Source: Ophiocordyceps camponoti-saundersi (nom. inval.) (Eukaryota; Ascomycota; Sordariomycetes; Hypocreales; Ophiocordycipitaceae). Taken from it: DNA of 64,000 nt. Positions 55,104 to 64,000 of the stretch are shown one piece after another. Each line of letters opens with the position of its first letter. Position 1 is the stretch's first letter. The notes beneath the pieces are model-generated. The model was not told the origin of the DNA. It did not search any database and worked only from the letters and a program-made list of their open reading frames with translations. The stretch is taken from contig PDHQ01000016.1 of the NCBI GenBank assembly GCA_003339415.1, forward strand, positions 289,534 through 353,533, given 5' to 3'. The position numbers were made by a program, and so were the translations under genes.

Positions 55104-56750
55104 ATGGCATCCCTACCCAAGGAGATGAAGGCGCTCCGGTGCGTCTACCTACCTACCTACCTCCTTTCTTTACCTACCTACACACAGGCAAACATCGATG
55201 CAAACATACGATGCCTATTTACGAGATGAAACAAATGTCATTGACTTCTTAAAATCCCTTACAGCTATGAGAAGCCCGAGGATTGGTCCATCGTCAAGGT
55301 TCCGCTTCCGCAGCTGCGAGATGATGACGTCCTGATGCAGGTCAAGGCCTGCGGTGTTTGCGGCACAGGTGGGTGCGGATGAGACGAGATGGAACAAAAG
55401 AGCTACTGCTAACGTTCTGCAGACTTGGTAGGAACTCATCACGTACATACATACGTCTCGGCCAGCGCGTGGCTGATGAGACACTCAAAAGCACATCCAC
55501 GAGGGCGAGTTCATTGCCAAGTTCCCGCTCATCCCGGGCCATGAGACGGTCGGCGTCATCGTCGCTATAGGCAAGGTGAGTCTACCTGGTAAGCATCTAG
55601 CATCCGCTGGCAGCTGAGAAGTAGAGCAGGACGTCAAGGACTTTCAGATCGGAGACCGCGTCGCCGCCGATAATAGTGAGCTTTGCAACGAGTGCTTCTT
55701 CTGCCGTCGCGGTCAGGTGTTGCTGTGCGAGAACGTACGTAGCTGCTTGCGCGCAGCCGTCTACCACTCTATCTGATTATGCTATGCTCTCCAGTTCGAC
55801 GCCCACGGCATCACCCTCAACGGCGGTTTCGCCGAGTACTGTGCCTATCCAGCCGCCAAGGTCTTCAAGTTTAAGAATAAAGACCTCGACTGGGCGGACG
55901 CCACGCTTATCGAACCTGCTTCTTGTGCGTGCCATGGCCTGGAGAAGATCCGGCCGAAGCTGGGCTCTCACGCCCTCTTGTTCGGAGCTGGCCCGACTGG
56001 GCTTGTGAGTTTTTTTTTTGTTCTTGCTCCGTAAATTGAGCTGGCCTCTCACTAACAGATGCTTCCTACAAGATGCTCGCCCAGCTGCTGCGGCAAAATG
56101 GATGTTGTCAGGTCACCATTGCCGCCCCCAGGGGTCCTAAGATGGAGCTTGCCAAGAGCCTCGACGCGGCGGACACCTATGTCGAGCTCTCGCGGGAGAA
56201 TCCCGAGCCGCAGTTTGCCAAGATCAAGGAGGACAACCCTTACGGCTTCGACATTGGTCAGCTGCCCTTTTTATCCCTTCTACCTTCTTGCAGCTGTACT
56301 TCGGCTGAATCTCTAGCAGTCGTCGAGGCCACAGGATCGGCCAAGATCCTGGAGGATGGCATTAATTATGTCCGCCGAGGCGGTACCCTTGTCGTTTACG
56401 GGTAGCTTTCTTTTTCGCACCCGCATGACGCGAGAAGCAGCTGACATGTCTCAGTGTCTACGCCAATGCGGACAAGGTCTCTTGGCCTCCGTCCAAGATC
56501 TTTGGGGACGAGATCACAATCATCGGCTCCTTTTCGGAGACGCACATGTTCCGTACGTGAAAATTGCCTGTGAGGCGAAAGCCAATGGCTAACACTTGTT
56601 GATGCAGCGGCCACCCTCGACTACATAGACTCGGGCAAGATCAAGACCAAGGGCATAGTGAACAAGAAGTTTAAGCTAGAAGAGTTTGGTGAAGCTTTGC
56701 AGAGCATCAGGGATAAAAGCGCCATCAAGGCAGCCATCGTATTTGACTAG
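55104..56750 (+). CDS. Zinc-type medium-chain dehydrogenase, D-arabinitol dehydrogenase-like
   Basis: Ten exons: 55104-55138, 55265-55368, 55423-55427, 55492-55575, 55630-55734, 55795-56004, 56073-56256, 56320-56401, 56455-56552 and 56608-56750; 349 residues. All nine introns join in phase. The third exon is only 5 nt and completes GTDLHIHEGEF. Motifs: catalytic zinc ligands in KACGVCGTD and PGHE, structural zinc cysteines in [19 protein letters not shown], cofactor loop [10 protein letters not shown], then [20 protein letters not shown] and [18 protein letters not shown]. The sequence resembles fungal Ard1-type D-arabinitol dehydrogenases, which interconvert pentitols and ketoses in carbon storage or stress metabolism; exact substrate not provable here. 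A MITE sits 33 bp before the start codon and may alter its expression. Confidence 0.9.
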
Positions 56751-57936
56751 AGGTTGGTAGGTGTGTTGGTAGGTAGTTAGGTAGGTAGCATTTAGAGATA
56801 GGTCACCGCTCGCGATTAATAACCAGCTCGTCATTTTTATTGATAGCAAGATTGTCCTTTGGGGGAGCGTGTGACGAACGGCTCTATGTCCTCGCCAGAA
56901 CTCGGATGTGAGTACGACGGCGCGTAGGGCTCGCAAGCAGTACCGCAGACAGGTCCATCTGTTTGTTGACAGGCCTTGCTCGCCGATTGGGGGCTAAATT
57001 TAAACGAGGGTGAATGCTGGGAAACGAGGAGAGGAGACCAGGGGGAGGCTCAACGTTCTGCAAGGCATCCAGGCATTAGCAAAGGCTATTAGTTTCTGTG
57101 GGGGGTTCCCGGGGGGGGCAACTTAGCTAGAGCTAGAAGCCCAGTGGGCATGGCTTACGACTTCAATTGGTACAGCCACTGTATCGTCCCCCTTACTGTT
57201 GGAGCTCATTCGGGCGGTAGGTAGCTTCTGTATGTAGATCAGCCATGGAATACCACAGACCATCACTTTGCAATGAATTCAAGTGAGCACGGGCTCTTCT
57301 ATTTAAACAGCTATTTCCGTACATGCACGTTGATGCACACACATACCACCCCAGGTGCTAAGCCTCCCCCCCCCGTAAAAGAAGCGCCACCGTAGAACGT
57401 GGGGATACATGCGGTCACAAAGGCGACAACACCCGACAATAACCCGATCGCCGGCTTTTATAGCGGGCTTGCGTGCCGGCCGCTGGAATGATCGCTTCCC
57501 TCTGCCCTCGAGCCTTGTCGCGTCGAAGAAACAAGGAAGAACAAAAAAAGGAAAGAAAGGAAAAGGAACGAGAGAAAGGCTTCCTTCGCCTCCTTGCAGA
57601 CGCGATAGGTTCTTGGTGACTGACCCGTGCTCCCCATCGACGTCTGCCATTGATCCGATCGCACTTCGTCGCTTCCCTTCTCGGCTCGGGCTCGCTCGAA
57701 GCCGGGACACGACCTCCGCCTACCTCTCTCTGCTGCCTACCGCCTACTGCCTACCTACCTACCACTCTCCTACTTACCTGCCTGCCTACCTACTCCTACG
57801 ACCTACTGCCGACTTAGCTTCTCCCCCTCCCCTCTCTTCCTCTTCCTTTTTCTTCTTCTCCTTTCTCCTCCTCCTCTTCCTCCTCTTCCTACTTTCTTCG
57901 CCCAGATGCTACAGCAGGAGCGTCCCGTCAGCGGAA
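56751..57936. other. Intergenic region and HUL4 leader
   Basis: About 1.2 kb. A GGTAG cluster lies at 56755-56790. From about 57720 the strand is CT-rich with CTAC/CTGC tandem units (57740-57800) and long CTT/CTC runs, probably the HUL4 5' leader. The coding frame of HUL4 is open upstream of 57937 but is low-complexity there. Confidence 0.5.
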
Positions 57937-60900
57937 ATGGCCTCGTCGACGCGCAACCGGCACGACCTCGTCACCCGCATCCACAACAGTGCCCTCCTGA
58001 CTCCGACCGCGCTCCCGGCACGGCTTGACATCGCGAACCCGGAAACGTCGACCGAGTCCGAGTCCGATTTCGAGAATCGACTGTCAAAGTCGGGCAACGC
58101 CCGCCATTCCCGCTCCATGAGCAATCCGTTTCCTTCGCTCTTCAACTCCAAGAAGAAGCGCCAAGACTCGACCGCATTGCCGTCGCCCTCCTGTCTTGAG
58201 CTGGAGTGCGAAGGCGACGGCGCTACCGCCATGCCTGCGCAAAGCCCCCGCAAGCATAAGAGAGGAGGCCCCTTCGGAAGTAAGGACTTTGCAACGGGGA
58301 ACTGCATGACGTGCGCGTCGCTCGTCAAGTGGCCCAAGGAGCTCAACGTCTTCAAATGTACCATCTGTGCCACCATCAACGATCTGGTCCCCGCCCAAAA
58401 GAAGGAGAGTCACTGGAGCAGACCCTCGAGCCGGAGACGCGATGAAAGTTCTGTGTCTTCGTCCGGAGGTAAGTCTTTTTGGTCATCGTCTTGCGACTTT
58501 ACGGCTAACGTCGCCGTTCTCTTTTCTCCTTTTTCTCAGCCCAGCCAATATCGTTTCAGCTCACGAAGCGCCTCGTCAAGCAGTGTCTCTATTCCTTCAT
58601 CCTCCGAAGACTCTGCATTAAGCCAATATCCAGCTCCGAAAACCCCGCTCCATCGCTGCCTCGGACGCCCTGCAGCGACCAACAGCACCCCTCTAGCAAT
58701 GGAAGAGGATACTTCAAGTCCGGAACTGACCGAGACGCTCTCACCGCTCATGAGCCCAAGTTCGTTTTTGATGTGGAACCGACGTTACACCTAAATAACG
58801 TAGCCTTGAGATCCTACTCTGCTTCTTTTCCCGCGCATCACTCGCCACAACCACCAACAACGGCCGTCCCGCCTGGCTCTCGCCGGAGAGAGCCGTCGAC
58901 AGCTCGCAAGGATGAGGCTCGGAGGCTTTTCAAACCCTTGACTGATTACATCGCGTCATGTTTCTCCAGCTTCGCTTCTGTCAACTCTTCCTTCATGACT
59001 TCCTCTCGTCAAACAGGACGAATTGGAGGTGACTTTGCCATTCGGAGGAAACCCGTTCCTGCTCGAGAATCTGAGAAGCGTCAACAACCACCGGAGCCGG
59101 CTAAAGAGCCTCCTGTCATGGACTATTTTCTCTCCGACTTGGATCCCAAGATGCTGTTGCTCGGCGACTTCGCCGAAAATGGAACTTGGTGGGCGGGAGG
59201 CCAACAGGGCGCAGCGGCGTCCCCAGCAGGCCGGGTCGACGGCCCCAGCAAAGTTTCCGCTTCTTCTAAATCCCCGCACGTCAATTGGTACGAGTTAAGT
59301 GAGTGGTATTCAATGGTCATCAATGCTGCGGAGGGGTGGCAAGAGGTGTTGGACGAGCTCTCGCGGAATACAGATTTTACTCGACCAGCCGAGGAGCATC
59401 TCCGAGCCTTGGAACGAGATCTTCTCGACGCTCAGTTCCATGTTCAGCGACTGTTGCTGAAAGTGACCGAGTTGTTACTGAAGAGGCCCGGAAGACCACT
59501 CACAACTCCCGTCGACCTGCGATTCCTCCTCATTATACTGGAGAACCCCCTACTGCGTGCGGATGCCCAAACGTTCGAAGGTTTTCTGCAAACTGCTGCT
59601 GCTCCGCGGAGGGGGTCTTTGGCCGGTCAATCGGTCGCCTCGAGACGAGGGCTCTCGTCAGGACACCATTCCGGCATTATTAAGCGTATTGTCGGGCTTC
59701 TGTCCAACTCCTCGACCGAGTGCCATAACCACCTAATTAGCTGGCTCGCCAGATATCACACTACACGATTCGTTTCAGTCAAGGACCTGTTTTCCGGGTT
59801 TCTAACTTACCGTCTGCTTCGCGAGGGCGAGAAGACACGCCCTCCCCAAGTAGACATCACGGCCGGTTTGATTCCAGAGATGCAATCGGGCAGGTCTGTA
59901 GCTGCCTACCTTCACGACGAAATCGTCGCGGGTTCGTCGAAGAAGCCTAAAGAGCTCGACAAGAAGACTGCCTACACAGACGACTGGCAGATCAAGGCTG
60001 CAGCACGCGTCCTAGCTCTGCTCTTCGCAGCCAGCAACCTTCCGAAGGCGAGACAGAGCGACGACACCTTGACTAATACAGGCGAGGTCCAAACAGCCGC
60101 AGTGCGTGACAGCGTCCACGCCAGCGGTCAGCTTCTGCCGACCAGCGACTTTTACAACCTCGTCATAGATAACATCGATCTGGTGGCCGACTTTGAGTCG
60201 TGGGAGTTGAAACGATCAAAGTTTTGCTTCTGCCAGTATCCGTTTCTCTTGAGCATTTGGGCAAAGACGAAGATCCTGGAATACGACGCCCGAAGGCAGA
60301 TGCAGAACAAAGCTCGCGACGCTTTCTTCGACAGCATCATGACTCGCCGAAACATCAAGCAATATCTATCTCTTGATGTCCGGCGCGACTGCCTGGTCGA
60401 TGACAGCTTAAAGGCCGTCAGCGAGGTCATCGGAAGCGGGAGCGGAGACGTCAAGAAGGCCCTGCGCATCACGTTTCGAGGAGAAGAAGGCATCGACGGA
60501 GGAGGGCTGCGGAAGGAGTGGTTTCTGCTTCTCGTTCGAGAGGTGTTTAATCCCGATCACGGTTCGTTGAGCGTTCCCGACTGGCATGGGACGTGACTGA
60601 CTTGTGTACCGGCAGGGTTATTTCTTTACGACGAGGACTCTCGGTACTGCTACTTCAACCCAAACTCGTTTGAGACATCGGACCAGTTCTTTTTGGTCGG
60701 TGTCGTCATGGGCTTGGCCATCTATAACTCGACCATCCTAGACGTGGCTCTGCCCCCCTTTACGTTCCGTAAGCTTCTGGCGGCCGCCCCTGCGCATGGT
60801 CAAGGGCCATCGTCGCATCCCCGGCCGTCGATGAAGTATACGCTGGACGACTTGGCCGAGTATAGGCCGCGAGTGGCCCGCAGTCTGCGACAGTTGCTCG

Positions 60901-61538
60901 AGTATGACGGAGACGTGGAGCAAACGTTTTCTCTGGACTTTGTTTATGAGATGGAGCGATACGGTACTTCGGTGCCGGTGCCGCTCTGTCACGGGGGCGA
61001 GCGGAAGCCGGTGACCAACGGTAACAGACGAGAGTACATCGAGCTCTACGTCCGCCACGTGCTCGACACGGCCGTCGCGAGGCAGTTTGAGCCCTTCAAG
61101 AGGGGATTTTACACGGTCTGTGGCGGCAATGCCTTTTCACTCTTCCGGCCGGAGGAGATTGAGCTGCTAGTACGCGGATCGGACGAGCCGCTAGACATTT
61201 CGGCCTTGAGAGCCGTGGCCGAGTACGACAATTGGGGTAGCCGCAAGCCGGACGGGGAGGAGCCGGTCGTCGGCTGGTTCTGGGAGACGTTTGAGAGGGC
61301 GGCGGCGGCGGACCAGCGCAGGATGCTCCTTTTCGTGACCGGCAGTGACCGGCTACCGGCCATGGGGGCGGCGATGCTGACGATCAAGATATCATGTCTG
61401 GGCGAGGACTGCGGCCGATACCCGATCGCAAGGACCTGTTTCAACATGCTTTCGCTATGGAGATACCAGTCGAGGCAGAGGCTCGAAGCTATGCTGTGGA
61501 GGGCGGTGCGCGAGAGTGAAGGGTTTGGTCTCAAGTAG
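57937..61538 (+). CDS. hul4: HECT-type E3 ubiquitin ligase, HUL4-like
   Basis: Three exons, 57937-58468, 58540-60561 and 60616-61538, 1158 residues. Residues about 120-150 form a zinc-binding segment (GNCMTCASLVKW, FKCTICATINDL) typical of Hul4. The middle is helical. The HECT domain occupies the last 400 or so residues: FRGEEGIDGGGLRKEWFLLL, then across intron 2 LFLYDEDSRYCYFNPNS, then FFLVGVVMGLAIYN, and the catalytic Cys1126 in ARTCFNMLSLWRY, 32 residues from the end (ESEGFGLK). The enzyme forms a thioester with ubiquitin before passing it to substrates; yeast Hul4 works in nuclear quality control and RNA surveillance. The ATG at 57937 was chosen because it starts the first non-repetitive stretch; an in-frame ATG at 57409 lies in leader-like DNA. 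Confidence 0.92.
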
Positions 61539-62883
61539 GGGTGTGGTTTTGCTGTAGGCGGCACATGATGCTACTCTTCCTCTGCCTTGCTTTTTCCTCA
61601 CTTTTCTTTTGTCGCTACCGGGGCCGGGCGGTTTAAACTTGATCCATGAGTACGCCGGAGTCGTGGCCGATTCAATTGAAGCTTTTTGGTTTATGGTGTC
61701 GTCGCCGCTTGAAATCGGTTGGTTGATGCTGTCACCACCGTGAGTGAGTGAGTGCCTAGTGGAGCCGATCTACGGCGGGGGTGTGATTTAAGCTTAAATC
61801 GAGCACGAGACTCGTTCTTTTGCCTTGAGCAGGTGAGCCTTTTCTTTTCTTTCTGGCTGGCTATTGCATCGGTTACGGCGCAACAAGCGCCTAGTTGGGA
61901 ACGTCTTGTTCATGCAGTCAAGTCAGCTGCAACTAGAGCCGGCCTGCATATGTAAAGTGAGGATCGAGTCGGCGCTTGGTTTGGTTTTGGGTGGGGGTGG
62001 TGGTTGGATGGGGCCCCATGGGGGGTTTAGAGAAGGCTGGTAACTTGGTGAGTGAATGAGTGGTCTGGATGACCCGGTGTAAGTTGGATATGGCCTCGTG
62101 AACGAAGTGGCAAGTGATGATGGGGTCTTTTGGTGGATGGATTTGCTGGCGTTATGTCAGTTTTGATGTCTGTCTGTACGTGTGACTTTTTCGGAATTGA
62201 TTCATTATATGGGGGACTTGAGCGGTGCTTGGATGGGGAATTGTTTGCTGGCTTGAGATTGAGATAAGGAGAGGCTTTGGCTGAAGAGGCCGGCTTGTGG
62301 TTTGATCGAAACGGGTATCTGTGCAGGTGGTAGTTGTACGCATGGGATGCTGGGAAGGGGGGGTAGAAGATGAGACGGAACAAGATAGACGGGGAAGATT
62401 ATAGGATATAGATAGTTATAGACGGATGATATATGAAAAAGAAATGCAGAGGGTTTTTCGTGGGGAGAATGATGACCTTGATGATGTTAAAAGGTCGATG
62501 AACAACTACCTAGGCGAAGGTAGTTGCTGAAACTACGAGACTCGCGGCGGATATATTGCAGGAACAATCGTGCTTGCGTTGTTTAACGGGGAGAATTAGG
62601 GGCGGAAGAGTTGGTCACGGCGTGCTGTATGCTGTATTACCGAGAGAGGTGGCGGATGATACCGAGAGGGACAGTGAGAAGTATTTGCTATAGCATTTAA
62701 ACTGCTCATTTAATGAAAGACTGAGATTCGAGTCAAGTCCTCAACTATATGAGTGTACATGACACCTGGACGTGGGCGGAGGGTTACCCCAGTGACCCAA
62801 GTATGGGAGTCGTTGACCCTCTGAGGTGCATGTCGGACGTCTCCCGGCAAGCTTTATAATTCAGTCCCTTAGGTATGGCTATT
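61539..62883. other. Intergenic region downstream of HUL4
   Basis: About 1.3 kb with no supported frame. A minus frame at 62027-62383 is Pro/His/Lys-rich and motif-free. The right part (62380-62760) is AT-rich. Confidence 0.5.
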
Positions 62884-62955
62884 GCCCCCGTAGCTCAGTG
62901 GTAGAGTGTCGTACCAGCAGCGTCGAAAACATCTTATGGTGACACAAGGTGGGCA
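62884..62955 (+). other. Degenerate tRNA-like sequence, possible SINE head
   Basis: The first 23 bases (GCCCCCGTAGCTCAGTGGTA then GAG) are a perfect tRNA 5' half: acceptor strand, A box and D arm. The expected anticodon and T arms are missing; a weak B-box-like GCGTCGAAAAC lies at 62917-62927, a stem GTGTC/GACAC closes an over-long loop, and GTGGGC near 62950 pairs only partly with the 5' end. It is not a working tRNA. A tRNA-derived SINE or a broken tRNA gene would look like this. Confidence 0.4.
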
Positions 62956-63079
62956 CAGGCTATCGGGTAGGTGCACTGATATGTGTGTATTATGTGTGTG
63001 CTAGGTCTAGGCTAGGATGGCTAGGCTAGGTCGTGTGCGAGGTCGGGCGGGGCTGGTCACGTGGACCCCCTTAATACCC

Positions 63080-64000
63080 CCCTTTAGGCCCGCTTAAACG
63101 AGCGGAAAATAGTTATCCCGTGCCGCAAAGCGCGGAAAATAATAAAATAGTAAAAATAGCGTTTTTAGGCTTTTCTTAAAGGGCCGGCAGAGGGCTTAAA
63201 TAGCTTAAAAACGTAATAAAAATAGGATCTAAGAGATTAAATTAGGTCCCGGATAAGGTTATTCCGTTCTAGATCGGTCGATTAGTAAAGGAAATAGCAG
63301 AAAATAGTAGGAATAGGCCTCTCTAAGCTACTCTTAAGGGGCCTTAAATAGGTTAATCTAAGCTATTAAGAAGGTTAAATTAAGCCGTTAAGAAGGTTAA
63401 ATTAAGCTATTAAAAGGGGTTAAAAACGCTTATATAAAGGGTATTAAGAGGCCTAATTTAAAGGAAAAATTCCTCTTTAGGCCAGGGGCTAAAGATAGGC
63501 TATAAGCCTTACGGGTATATATATATATAAAGAGAGGTATCGTTATTCGCATCGCTTAGTAGGGAAATGCCGCTAAAGTTATGCAAGTTAATATATCTAA
63601 TAGTAAGGGGCTTAAAGGTGCCTGCTATTAATACTTTTAAGGCCGGAATAATTGCTTAGAGGCGTATTAAAGGTAGGGTTAGAAAAAAATCACTTATAAG
63701 TGATTATATAAGTGATTTTTCGTGATTTTTTTTTTCCGTGATTTAAATTACTTATAAGTAATTTTTTTTATCCGTGATTTAAATCACGTAAAAAAAATCA
63801 TATTATAAGTGATTTTTTTAAAAAAATCATTTATGATTTTTTATGATTTTTTCTAAAAATAGATTTATATAAATTTTCTAATTAAGAATAATAAATAACG
63901 CTTATAAAAGCTAAGAAAATAAGAAACTACGAATTTTAAAGAAGAAATTAATATTATAAAGTAAGAAAAAGTATAGTAAAAAAACGATAAAATAAATAAA
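63080..64000. repeat. AT-rich, RIP-like repeat DNA with palindromes
   Basis: The last 0.9 kb is highly A/T-rich and poor in CA and TG dinucleotides while CG still occurs (GCCGCAAAGCGCGG near 63122), the pattern left by repeat-induced point mutation. TTAA/TTAAG/AGGTTAA units recur at 63330-63430. Perfect 16-bp palindromes cluster: ATCACTTATAAGTGAT (63689-63704), ATTACTTATAAGTAAT (63747-63762) and CGTGATTTAAATCACG (63773-63788). No coding frame exists. It runs off the window edge. Confidence 0.65.

Noticed and set aside
62884..62955. Functional tRNA gene
   Set aside because: No anticodon arm, no proper T arm and a mismatched acceptor stem.
1..64000. Secondary-metabolite gene cluster
   Set aside because: No polyketide synthase, peptide synthetase, terpene cyclase or P450 is present; the oxidoreductase and regulator are isolated.

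Overview
The window is nuclear DNA of a filamentous ascomycete, most likely a Sordariomycete. Genes are close together and often divergent. Introns are short (about 50-120 nt) with GTRNGT donors and CTAAC/CTGAC branch sites, 5' leaders are CT-rich, and the core genes are typical of fungi (SEC31, GEP3, MRP49, HUL4, DUG3, SDE2, COX12, RPS10). An AT-rich, CA/TG-poor tail looks like repeat DNA altered by RIP. Exon borders below were read by hand from splice signals and reading-frame continuity. No database search was possible, so family names rest on recognised motifs.

1-15.2 kb is an accessory island that looks like a programmed-cell-death / allorecognition locus. It holds the 3' end of a nucleoside-phosphorylase-domain gene that may splice into a gasdermin-like gene, a decayed subtilisin copy, a Doc/Fic-fold protein, and a small relic of an NLR exon. 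An intact multidomain subtilisin (minus) follows, divergent from a zinc-finger/NACHT/ankyrin NLR (plus). A repeat-bearing RNase H-like protein with lost catalytic residues and a protein kinase complete it. A sensor (NLR), a protease and a pore-former side by side match the known fungal gasdermin/protease gene pairs (het-Q1/het-Q2 type).

15.2-37 kb is looser: a secreted cysteine-rich protein, a TDA3-like FAD oxidoreductase, a glutathione peroxidase, a GPI-anchored aspartyl protease, about 8.5 kb without a convincing gene but full of microsatellites, a Zn2Cys6 regulator, and the glutathione-degradation amidotransferase DUG3.

37-53.4 kb is conserved housekeeping DNA: CDT2, GEP3 divergent from MRP49, SEC31 divergent from an RRM protein, an MLRQ/B12D-like respiratory protein divergent from COX12, and SDE2 divergent from RPS10. 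Two of the shared promoters pair mitochondrial genes.

53.4-64 kb has a clean 443-bp MITE (43-bp perfect TIRs, 9-bp target duplication) 33 bp upstream of an intron-rich D-arabinitol-type dehydrogenase gene, the HECT ligase HUL4, a degenerate tRNA-like element, and a RIP-like AT-rich tail with repeated palindromes.
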